Source: JAWLBW01 sp041687475 (GTDB lineage Bacteria; J088; JAWLBW01). Taken from it: a stretch of 7,179 nucleotides of DNA. Below are positions 1 to 7,179 of this stretch, piece by piece. The notes beneath the pieces are model-generated. The model had not been told where the DNA came from. It saw nothing but the letters and a program-made list of their open reading frames with translations, and made no database searches. The stretch covers positions 1 to 7,179 of the forward strand of contig JAWLBW010000246.1 of NCBI GenBank assembly GCA_041687475.1, written 5' to 3'. Every line of letters starts with the position of its first letter. Position 1 is the first letter of the stretch. The translations under genes were made by a program, and so were the position numbers.

Positions 1-1
1 C

Positions 2-2233
<2,232 letters not shown>

Positions 2234-2242
2234 CCATTCACA

Positions 2243-2270
2243 GGGCCTTCCTCACGGAAGGCCCGTTTTT
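2243..2270 (+). terminator. Intrinsic terminator of gcvP
   Basis: A perfect 9-bp inverted repeat (GGGCCTTCC at 2243-2251, GGAAGGCCC at 2256-2264) encloses a 4-base loop (TCAC). One base (G) follows, then a run of five T at 2266-2270. It begins 9 bases after the gcvP stop codon. The GC-rich stem with a T tract is the classical Rho-independent form. It lies directly upstream of the next small open frame, so it should strongly reduce read-through from gcvP into the permease gene. Confidence 0.9.
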
Positions 2271-2284
2271 CCGAACGAACGCAC

Positions 2285-2440
2285 GTGGAATGGATTGACC
2301 TCGATCATACGCTCGTCGAGTGGCTGATGTTCTTCGGCGCGCTGGGCGTGCTTCTCGTCGCCAAGACGTACGTCAGAAAGAAACGCCGCGAGATGGCTAA
2401 ACGGCACCCCGGAGACGGCCAGTCGCCGCAAGACCGTTGA
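2285..2440 (+). CDS. Small single-span membrane peptide of unknown function (51 aa), overlapping the permease gene
   Basis: I do not recognise this protein. Read from GTG at 2285 it has an acidic N-terminus (E2, D5, D7, E12), one hydrophobic stretch at about residues 10-26 (LVEWLMFFGALGVLLVA), then a strongly basic segment (K27, R31 K32 K33 R34 R35, K39, R40) and a polar tail ending GQSPQDR. The positive-inside rule predicts the C-terminus in the cytoplasm. Its TGA overlaps the TTG start of the permease by four bases (TTGA, 2437-2440), a typical coupled arrangement and the best argument that it is translated. Against it: there is no clear Shine-Dalgarno sequence before GTG, it starts only 14 bases after the terminator T tract, and the frame is the same as gcvP. 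An internal ATG at 2324-2326 region (residue 15) would give 37 residues but cuts the membrane segment. It may be an accessory subunit of, or a translational leader for, the permease. Confidence 0.6.
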   Translation: MEWIDLDHTLVEWLMFFGALGVLLVAKTYVRKKRREMAKRHPGDGQSPQDR

Positions 2441-3189
2441 ATACCTGGCTTCTTCTCATTGCGGCCTCGATGGGGGCGGGCTTCATCAACTCGGTGGCGG
2501 GGGGCGGCACCATATTGACCTTTCCCGCCCTGCTGCTCACCGGCATGCCGGCCATTACGGCCAACGCCACCAACTCGGTGGCCGTGTTGCCCGGTTCCCT
2601 GGCCGGACTCTGGCCCTACCGTCATGTGCTTTCCCGCAACCGTCGCCGTGCGTGGCAGCTGGCCGTACCTTCGTTCGTCGGCGGACTCGCCGGCTCGATC
2701 GTTCTACTCGAGACGCCGCCCGTTTTGTTCCGGGCCATGGCCCCCTGGCTGATTCTTGCCGCTTGCCTGTTGCTGGCCGTTCAGAAACCGGTCGCAAGAT
2801 GGGTTACAGCCCGAGCGCCCGTTGAAAGCCGCAGCTCCGTCGTGCTGCTCTGGCTCTCACAGCTGGGCATTTCCTTCTATGGAGGATACTTCGGGGCGGG
2901 CATCGGCATTCTCATGCTGGCCGCTTTCGGCGTCTTCCTGCCCGACGACGCCCAGTTGGGAAACGCCCTCAAGATCTTCCTCGCCATTTTCATGAAAGGC
3001 GTAGCGGTCGTCTACTTTGTCATCGTGGGCGCAGCCGATCTTCCGACTGCTGCCGTCATGGCCGCGGCGGTCGCCGCGGGCGGCTTTGTCGGCGCGCACT
3101 TTGCGCTCCGGCTTCCCCCGGCCGCCTTCCGCACGGCGGTCATCGTGCTCGGTTCGCTGTCGGCGGTGTACCTGATGGCCAAGGGCTGA
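2437..3189 (+). CDS. TauE/SafE-family (DUF81) membrane permease, putative anion/sulfite-type exporter
   Basis: This 250-residue integral inner-membrane protein belongs to the TauE/SafE family, whose characterised members move sulfite, sulfoacetate or related organic anions. The diagnostic N-terminal pattern is present: GFINSVAGGGTILTFPALL (residues 15-33) followed by ANATNSVAVLPG (42-53). The second half repeats the theme with GGYFGAGIGIL at about residue 147 and NALK soon after, the internal duplication expected of the family. Hydrophobic helices fill most of the chain, separated by short basic loops such as SRNRRRAWQ (66-74). Length is normal for the family. I take TTG at 2437 as the start because the next in-frame ATG (2470) would remove half of the first helix, and an in-frame TAA at 2398 with no ATG or GTG between rules out anything longer. 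No strong Shine-Dalgarno precedes TTG, so translation probably depends on the overlapping small gene. The substrate cannot be deduced; neither neighbour is a sulfur gene. Confidence 0.9.
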   Translation: MNTWLLLIAASMGAGFINSVAGGGTILTFPALLLTGMPAITANATNSVAVLPGSLAGLWPYRHVLSRNRRRAWQLAVPSFVGGLAGSIVLLETPPVLFRAMAPWLILAACLLLAVQKPVARWVTARAPVESRSSVVLLWLSQLGISFYGGYFGAGIGILMLAAFGVFLPDDAQLGNALKIFLAIFMKGVAVVYFVIVGAADLPTAAVMAAAVAAGGFVGAHFALRLPPAAFRTAVIVLGSLSAVYLMAKG

Positions 3190-3244
3190 AACCCCATCCA
3201 AAGTTAGACAGATTCCGCACCGCAGTCAGAAGTCAGCCATGCGC
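3190..3244. other. Convergent intergenic gap (55 bp) with no visible terminator
   Basis: This gap separates the stop of the + strand permease from the stop of the - strand amidotransferase gene. I see no GC-rich inverted repeat followed by a T run on either strand, in contrast to the clear terminator behind gcvP. Termination of both transcripts here would have to be Rho-dependent or occur further into the opposing gene. Confidence 0.5.
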
Positions 3245-3979
3245 TCATGCAGCGAGTATGGCCGACGAAGGCGTCAGGTCGTCCAATCGATGCAGCACGG
3301 GAAATCCGGGTTCGCCCGCCAGGCAGACCAGCGAATTGCGCGGCACCGTTTTCCACCCGGGAAGCAGGGCGTACGAACAGAGTCCGTCGACCACGGCGCC
3401 ATCGTAGTCCATGGTGAACCGGTACAGATTGTGGCCGCGGCGATAGGCCACCAGGTGCGTGCCGTCGGTAAGCACATAGTTGAGGCGTGCCTGCTGCGAG
3501 CGCGCCACGATCCACCGCACCGCCTCGCGACCGGCTTCGACAGGGGTGCGCCCCGGCGTAAGATAGTGCAAAAGCAGGTGAAAGAATGCCTCGCTGTCGG
3601 TCGTGCCCCGCATGTTCGGCTGCAGCCAGCGCCGTATCTCCCTCGACACCTCGTCGACGATGGTGCCGTTGTGGGCGAAAACCCAGGGGTCTCTCACGAA
3701 GGGATGGACATTGTTCATGGATACCCCGCCCCGGGTAGCCCGGCGCACATGCACGACGGCCAGATGCGAACGAACACGCCGGACCTTCTGGAGAAAGGTC
3801 GTGTCGTCGACCACCCAGTTCCCGCTGCGTTCTACCCGGGGTTCGTCGCCGGCGAACCAGGCCAGGCCCCACCCCGATCGGTGCCGCATGCACCGCTGCT
3901 GAAAGCGCGGCAACACGTCGCTCTGGAGAAAAGCCTGTACGGCGTCGGGATCGCCGCGCAGTGCAATCATGCGACACAT
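3245..3979 (-). CDS. Class II glutamine amidotransferase-fold hydrolase (YafJ/EgtC-like)
   Basis: This 244-residue Ntn-type amidohydrolase has the glutaminase fold and no second catalytic domain. Starting at MCRMIAL makes Cys2 the N-terminal nucleophile once Met is removed; the longer frame from 4051 would bury it and is rejected. Residues matching the GlmS glutaminase site are Arg79 in HVRRAT (GlmS R73), Asn104-Gly105 in AHNGTI (N98-G99) and Asp128 in TDSE (D123). GWG (36-38) and NVHPF (90-94) are further family marks. Single-domain members include YafJ (function unclear) and EgtC, which removes glutamate from a gamma-glutamyl intermediate in ergothioneine synthesis. The start lies 2 bases after the stop of the alcohol dehydrogenase gene, and a candidate Shine-Dalgarno AGAGG (3990-3994) lies 10 bases upstream inside that gene, so translation is probably coupled. 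Given the neighbours, I infer hydrolysis of a gamma-glutamyl amide rather than transfer of ammonia. Family call strong, role inferred. Confidence 0.9.
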   Translation of the reverse strand: MCRMIALRGDPDAVQAFLQSDVLPRFQQRCMRHRSGWGLAWFAGDEPRVERSGNWVVDDTTFLQKVRRVRSHLAVVHVRRATRGGVSMNNVHPFVRDPWVFAHNGTIVDEVSREIRRWLQPNMRGTTDSEAFFHLLLHYLTPGRTPVEAGREAVRWIVARSQQARLNYVLTDGTHLVAYRRGHNLYRFTMDYDGAVVDGLCSYALLPGWKTVPRNSLVCLAGEPGFPVLHRLDDLTPSSAILAA

Positions 3980-3981
3980 AC

Positions 3982-5154
3982 TCAGGCAACCTCTCGAAAG
4001 AGGCGTTCGAAGGCAGCCGTGCTCATTTCGCGCGGATTGTTGCGGTGACATCCGTCACGCATGGCCTCGTGCACAAGCCGCTTGAAGTTCGGCGCGGCGA
4101 CACCCGCTTCGTGCAGCGAGACCGGCATGCCGATGTCGTGGAGAAGACTCCGGACATCATCGACAAACTTTTCGAGCAGACCGCCCAGGGGCATCGTGCC
4201 CGCATCGGCAAGGCCGGCCGCCCGTGCCAGCTCGCGAATGCGCTCGCCCGCGGCATGCCCGTTGAACGAAACCACCGCCGGAAGGCAGATCGCGTTGGCC
4301 GTACCGTGATGGAGCCGGTGCACATTGGAAAGGGGATGCGCCATCGAATGGCAGGCCCCCAGCCCCTTCTGAAAAGCGACGGCGCCCATGGTCGATGCAA
4401 GCATCATGGCCGAACGCGCCTCCAAGTCGGCGGAATCGCGTACCGCCCGTCGCAGGTATCGGAACACATACCCCACCGCCTGCAAGGCAATACCGTCGGC
4501 CAGGGGATGGAACCCGCGGGCCAGGTATGCTTCAATGGCGTGCGTCAACGCATCGGCGCCGGTGGCGGCAGTGAGCGCGGGCGGAAGTCGCAGTGTCAGC
4601 TCGGGATCGCAGACGGCAAGAACCGGCAGCAGCCGGGGCGAGAAAATGACGGTCTTACACCCCGCGTCTCCCAGCGTGACCACGGCACTGCGCGAAACCT
4701 CGCTGCCCGTTCCCGATGTGGTCGGTACGGCAATGATGGGGGGTATGGCTTCGGTGATGAATCGATCGCCTCCCTTCAGATCGTCATAGCGGGAAAGGGG
4801 CTCAGGGTGGTGAACCAGCAAGGCCACCAGCTTGGCTACATCGAGGGGGCTTCCGCCACCCATGCCGACAACCAGATCGGCGCCGCACTCACGGTACGCT
4901 TCGACCCCTGCCCGGGCGTCGTCTTCGGTCGGGTTCGGCGTCACGCCGTCAAAGATTGTGCAGGCCATGCCGACGCCCGTAAGCAGCGCGCAAAACTCAT
5001 CGGCCAGACCGCTCGCGCGCAGGCCGCGGTCGGTTACGAGAAGTGCGTGGCTTCCCCTGGCCGCCATTTCGCCGACGGCCGCGTGGCGCACGCCCGGCCC
5101 GAAGACGATGTCGGTCGGAAACGAAAAGCGACCGGTAAACTCGGACATAACCAT
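3982..5154 (-). CDS. Iron-containing (group III) NAD(P)-dependent alcohol dehydrogenase
   Basis: This 390-residue cytoplasmic oxidoreductase interconverts an alcohol and an aldehyde. From the ATG at 5154, the N-terminal Rossmann-like half carries the nucleotide motif GGGSPLDVAK (99-108) and PTTSGTGSE (144-152). The C-terminal helical half carries the metal ligands by comparison with E. coli FucO: Asp201 and His205 in TGADALTHAIEAY, His269 in GACHSMAH and His283 in RLHHG. The spacing of 14 between the last two histidines equals that of FucO H263/H277, so the iron site looks intact. Two starts are possible: ATG 5154 (MVMSEF), preceded by GGAAGG at 7 bases, and ATG 5148 (MSEF), preceded by AAGGGGG at 10 bases. 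The open frame extends to 5265 inside the ligase gene, but that extension is not family-like. Length is normal. Its place between a glutamine-synthetase-like ligase and a gamma-glutamyl hydrolase candidate, with an aldehyde dehydrogenase in the same run, suggests oxidation of a hydroxyl on an amine substrate. The substrate itself is not deducible. Confidence 0.93.
   Translation of the reverse strand: MVMSEFTGRFSFPTDIVFGPGVRHAAVGEMAARGSHALLVTDRGLRASGLADEFCALLTGVGMACTIFDGVTPNPTEDDARAGVEAYRECGADLVVGMGGGSPLDVAKLVALLVHHPEPLSRYDDLKGGDRFITEAIPPIIAVPTTSGTGSEVSRSAVVTLGDAGCKTVIFSPRLLPVLAVCDPELTLRLPPALTAATGADALTHAIEAYLARGFHPLADGIALQAVGYVFRYLRRAVRDSADLEARSAMMLASTMGAVAFQKGLGACHSMAHPLSNVHRLHHGTANAICLPAVVSFNGHAAGERIRELARAAGLADAGTMPLGGLLEKFVDDVRSLLHDIGMPVSLHEAGVAAPNFKRLVHEAMRDGCHRNNPREMSTAAFERLFREVA
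3990..4003 (-). promoter_or_regulatory. Hairpin over the ribosome-binding site of the amidotransferase gene
   Basis: Read on the - strand, CCTCT (4003-3999), loop TTCG (3998-3995) and AGAGG (3994-3990) form a perfect 5-bp stem with a UUCG tetraloop. A G.U pair could be added outside. The 3' arm is the only Shine-Dalgarno-like sequence for the downstream gene, 10 bases from its ATG. The hairpin lies in the last codons of the alcohol dehydrogenase gene, so ribosomes finishing that gene would open it. Structure is read from sequence; the regulatory effect is inferred, and the stem is short. Confidence 0.4.
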
Positions 5155-5158
5155 ACAG

Positions 5159-5167
5159 CCCCCTTCC
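5159..5167 (-). promoter_or_regulatory. G-rich ribosome-binding region of the alcohol dehydrogenase gene
   Basis: On the - strand the leader reads GGGGGG AA GGGGG, then CTGT, then ATG at 5154. GGAAGG (5167-5162) lies 7 bases from this ATG, while AAGGGGG (5165-5159) lies 4 bases from it and 10 from the second ATG at 5148. The sequence therefore does not decide between the two starts, which differ by two residues. Confidence 0.5.
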
Positions 5168-5206
5168 CCCCGGAACGAATCATTGGTGAACGCCGGATGC
5201 ACCTGC

Positions 5207-6607
5207 CTAGATGCACTCGAAGTAGCGCGACAGCTCCCAGTCGGTAACCGATCGTTCGAAGGCACGCACCTCCCACTCGCGGGTTACCGAAAAGTGATCG
5301 ACGAACATGTCGCCGAAGGCATCGCGAGCGTGCCTGCTGCGGCGAAATCGGGCCACCGCCTCGGACAGGCTGCGAGGCAAGGGATCGGCGGCTTTGTCTT
5401 CATAGGCGTTGGCCGAAACCGGTTCGCTCGGCTGCTCGCCGCTTTCCATGCCCTGGTGTCCCATGGCGAGCGCCGCTGCCATGACGAGATACGGATTGGC
5501 GTCGGCGCCGGGCGCGCGAAATTCGAAGCGAGTCGATCCGGGCCCGCCCGGAATGTAGCGAACGGCCGTGGTGCGGTTTTCAATGCCCCAGCTTGCCGAC
5601 ACCGGGGCCCAGGTGCCGGGCACCAACCGTTTGTAGGAATTAAGCGTGGGCGCGAACATCGCCGTAATGTCGGGCATGCGCTGCACCAGCCCCCCGACAA
5701 AGCCCGACGCCCCTTCTGCAAGACCGCGCGCGGCGTGAAAGCGATTCTTTCCCGCGCGGTCCCACAGACTGAGATGCACGTGCCCCGAGCAGCCGGGCAG
5801 TTCAGTGTTCCACTTGGCCATGAAGGTGGCGACAAGTCCGTGGCGGAAAGCGATTTCCTTCACGGCCGTTTTGAACAGGGCCGCCTTGTCGGCTGCGGCC
5901 AGCGCATCGTCGTACCGAATGGCGCATTCGTATACGCCCGGCCCGGTTTCGGTGTGCATGCCCTCGAGCCCGATGTCGGCCGCAGTCAACTCATCGAATA
6001 TCTGGTTCACCAGGTCGGCATGTTCCGAAGCGCGCAGTACGCTGTAGCCGAACATGCCCGGCGAAAGGGCACGTAGGTTGCGGTAATTTTTTTCGCGCAT
6101 GGTTTCGGGCGTTTCGCGGAAGAGAAAGAACTCGTATTCGAAGCCTCCCTTGGCATGCAGCCCGGCTTCATCGAGCCGGCGCAGCACCCGCTTCAACACC
6201 TGGCGCGGGCAGACTTCAAGGGGACGATGGTGGTCTCGATCCCAGAAATCGGCAAGAAAAAGTGCCGTACCCGGATCCCAGGGCACGAGGCGACGACTGT
6301 CGAGATCGATGCGGGCATTGGTGTCGGGGTAGCCGGTGTGCCAACCGGTCATCGACAACCCGTCGATAAGCTGATCGGCACTGTCCCAGCCGAAAATGAC
6401 GTCGCAGAAACCGAAACCACCCTCCAGGGTCGAAAAGAATTTGTCCGGAGAAATGATTTTGCCGCGAAAGAGGCCGTCAATGTCGAATCCCCCCACCCGC
6501 ACGCGACGAATCCGGTTCTGCACGAACCAGTCACGCAGCTCGCGAATGTGCTCTTTCTCCTGCGGCGACTTCAATGCCGTTACGTTCGCCGTTCTCGCAC
6601 GCGCCAT
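5207..6607 (-). CDS. Glutamine-synthetase-family ligase, probable gamma-glutamyl-amine synthetase (PuuA/GlnA4/IpuC-like)
   Basis: The protein (466 aa) has the glutamine synthetase fold: an N-terminal beta-grasp part with VGGFDIDGLFRGK (38-50), then the catalytic barrel. Metal and substrate residues can be matched to bacterial GS: E157/E159 in GGFEYEFFLF (GS E129/E131), E220 and E227 in HTETGPGVYE (E212/E220), the ATP-site histidine in GCSGHVHLSLWD (272-283), R327 in NSYKRLVPG, R345 in ENRTT, and E362/R364 in RFEFRAPGADANPYL (E357/R359). The pattern D-x-D/N-G-x-x-RGK near the N-terminus and SGHVHLSLWD are typical of the non-ammonia branch, whose members join glutamate to putrescine, ethanolamine or isopropylamine using ATP. 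Canonical GlnA has FDGSS-type sequence at the ammonia site, which is absent here. The ATG is well supported by AGGAGG (6615-6620) 7 bases upstream. Surrounding dehydrogenases and a GATase-fold hydrolase support a catabolic role. The amine is unknown; true glutamine synthesis is less likely but not excluded. Confidence 0.9.
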   Translation of the reverse strand: MARARTANVTALKSPQEKEHIRELRDWFVQNRIRRVRVGGFDIDGLFRGKIISPDKFFSTLEGGFGFCDVIFGWDSADQLIDGLSMTGWHTGYPDTNARIDLDSRRLVPWDPGTALFLADFWDRDHHRPLEVCPRQVLKRVLRRLDEAGLHAKGGFEYEFFLFRETPETMREKNYRNLRALSPGMFGYSVLRASEHADLVNQIFDELTAADIGLEGMHTETGPGVYECAIRYDDALAAADKAALFKTAVKEIAFRHGLVATFMAKWNTELPGCSGHVHLSLWDRAGKNRFHAARGLAEGASGFVGGLVQRMPDITAMFAPTLNSYKRLVPGTWAPVSASWGIENRTTAVRYIPGGPGSTRFEFRAPGADANPYLVMAAALAMGHQGMESGEQPSEPVSANAYEDKAADPLPRSLSEAVARFRRSRHARDAFGDMFVDHFSVTREWEVRAFERSVTDWELSRYFECI

Positions 6608-6614
6608 GGCCCCG

Positions 6615-6620
6615 CCTCCT
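6615..6620 (-). promoter_or_regulatory. Strong Shine-Dalgarno of the ligase gene
   Basis: A perfect AGGAGG on the - strand with 7-base spacing to the ATG at 6607 fixes the start. It is the best ribosome-binding site in the window. It lies in the 53-base gap after the aldehyde dehydrogenase stop, in which I see no terminator and no convincing promoter, so co-transcription with the upstream gene is likely. Confidence 0.8.
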
Positions 6621-6660
6621 CGTCGATTTCCGAAAACTCCCTTCCCCGTGCTACCCCGCC

Positions 6661-7179
6661 CTACATGCCCAGCCAGACCGTCTTGACCTCGGTGTACATT
6701 TCAAGGGCGTGTCGCCCCATTTCACGACCGAAGCCCGATTGCTTCATGCCGCCGAAGGGCGAGGCGCTGTCGAAGCCGTTCCACATATTGACCCAGACAT
6801 TGCCGGCCCTGATGCCGCGCGCCATGCGTATGGCCCGTTGTACGTCACGCGTCCACACAGCGGCCACGAGGCCGTACATGGTGTCGTTGGCCAGACACAC
6901 GGCCTCTTCTTCGTCGCGAAAGGGTATGACGGCCAGAACCGGACCGAAGATCTCGTCACGTGCGATGGTCATATCATTGCGCACGTCGGAAAAGACGGTC
7001 GGGCGGTAGAACATTCCCCCCGCCAGTTCGCCGTCGACTCGCTCGCCGCCGCACACCAGCGTGGCTCCCTCGGCAACGCCCTTTTCCACATAAAACTCGA
7101 CCTTATCGCGCTGCGCCCCGTTGATGAGCGCCCCCATTTCGGTTTCTTCGTCGAGAGGATCGCCGACCCGCAGGTTGCG
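6661..7179 (-). CDS. NAD(P)-dependent aldehyde dehydrogenase, C-terminal third; 5' end outside window
   Basis: The last 172 residues of an ALDH-superfamily enzyme, which oxidises an aldehyde to a carboxylic acid, are visible; family members are about 480-500 residues. The frame is open to the right edge, so the catalytic Cys and general-base Glu lie outside. Recognisable parts, numbered within the fragment, are VGDPLDEETEMG at the start, the cofactor-site motif EIFGPV (76-81), the substrate-pocket and dimer region NVWVNMWNGFDSASPFGG, and KQSGFGRE. The end, HALEMYTEVKTVWLGM, resembles the C-terminus of PuuC/betaine-aldehyde-type enzymes (HALEKFTELKT in PuuC), which fits an aminoaldehyde or gamma-glutamyl-aminoaldehyde substrate. 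It is the first visible gene of the - strand set and 53 bases upstream of the ligase. The family is certain from the fragment; substrate assignment is inference. Confidence 0.95.
   Translation of the reverse strand, partial: RNLRVGDPLDEETEMGALINGAQRDKVEFYVEKGVAEGATLVCGGERVDGELAGGMFYRPTVFSDVRNDMTIARDEIFGPVLAVIPFRDEEEAVCLANDTMYGLVAAVWTRDVQRAIRMARGIRAGNVWVNMWNGFDSASPFGGMKQSGFGREMGRHALEMYTEVKTVWLGM

Noticed and set aside
2295..2325. TTGACC as a possible -35 promoter element
   Set aside because: No plausible -10 hexamer is found at 16-18 bases, and it lies inside the small coding frame.
2305..2625. 106-codon open frame on the - strand opposite the small membrane gene and permease start
   Set aside because: Arg/Gly-rich antisense of a well-supported membrane protein; no ribosome-binding site or domain seen.
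3204..3989. 261-codon frame on the - strand overlapping the amidotransferase gene in another frame
   Set aside because: The Arg/Gly/Ala-rich translation lacks motifs, while the alternative frame carries the full class II active site.
3980..4051. 24-residue N-terminal extension of the amidotransferase frame (start at 4051)
   Set aside because: Class II enzymes need Cys immediately after the initiator Met; the extension would bury Cys2 and overlaps the dehydrogenase coding end.
3961..5247. 428-codon open frame on the + strand opposite the alcohol dehydrogenase gene
   Set aside because: It is antisense to a gene with intact catalytic motifs. The translation is rich in Arg, Gly, His and Gln without any recognisable domain, the usual mirror of GC-rich codon use.
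5155..5265. 37-residue N-terminal extension of the alcohol dehydrogenase frame (start at 5265)
   Set aside because: The extension reads into the ligase 3' end, is not family-like, and good ribosome-binding sequence lies just before 5154/5148.
4832..6076. 414-codon open frame on the + strand opposite the ligase and dehydrogenase genes
   Set aside because: It crosses two confirmed genes on the other strand and has low-complexity Arg/Ala/Pro/Ser composition; no family features are visible.
6155..7009. 284-codon open frame on the + strand opposite the ligase and aldehyde dehydrogenase genes
   Set aside because: It is antisense to two clear enzyme families and spans their intergenic gap, with no domain and no ribosome-binding site seen.

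Overview
The window is a GC-rich bacterial chromosomal segment (roughly 60-65% G+C by eye). It is densely coding, with no RNA gene, insertion sequence, CRISPR array or phage-like gene. The glycine decarboxylase P-protein is the long single-chain type, not the split gcvPA/gcvPB pair common in Firmicutes, Thermotogae and archaea. Together with the high G+C this suggests a Gram-negative-type bacterium, but I cannot name a phylum from these genes.

Layout. The + strand carries the 3' three quarters of gcvP (cut by the left edge), closed by a near-textbook intrinsic terminator. About 15 bases after the terminator comes an unrecognised 51-residue single-span membrane peptide. Its stop codon overlaps the TTG start of a TauE/SafE-family (DUF81) permease. 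Convergent to these, the - strand carries a four-gene set read right to left: an aldehyde dehydrogenase (cut by the right edge), a glutamine-synthetase-family ligase, an iron-type alcohol dehydrogenase and a class II glutamine amidotransferase-fold hydrolase. Spacings are 53, 52 and 2 bases, so one transcript is likely.

How the genes may work together. The - strand set matches the logic of gamma-glutamylation pathways for amines or amino alcohols: the ligase attaches glutamate to an amine, the two dehydrogenases oxidise alcohol to aldehyde to acid while the amine is masked, and an amidohydrolase releases glutamate. Known relatives are the Puu putrescine pathway, the Ipu isopropylamine/alaninol pathway and ethanolamine glutamylation by GlnA4-type enzymes. 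What differs here is that the candidate hydrolase is a class II (N-terminal Cys, EgtC/YafJ-like) enzyme, whereas Puu uses the class I enzyme PuuD. The substrate is unknown. This pathway is an inference from family membership and gene order and is the main point of interest. Secondary points are the overlapping small membrane peptide/permease pair and a hairpin that would cover the ribosome-binding site of the amidotransferase gene.
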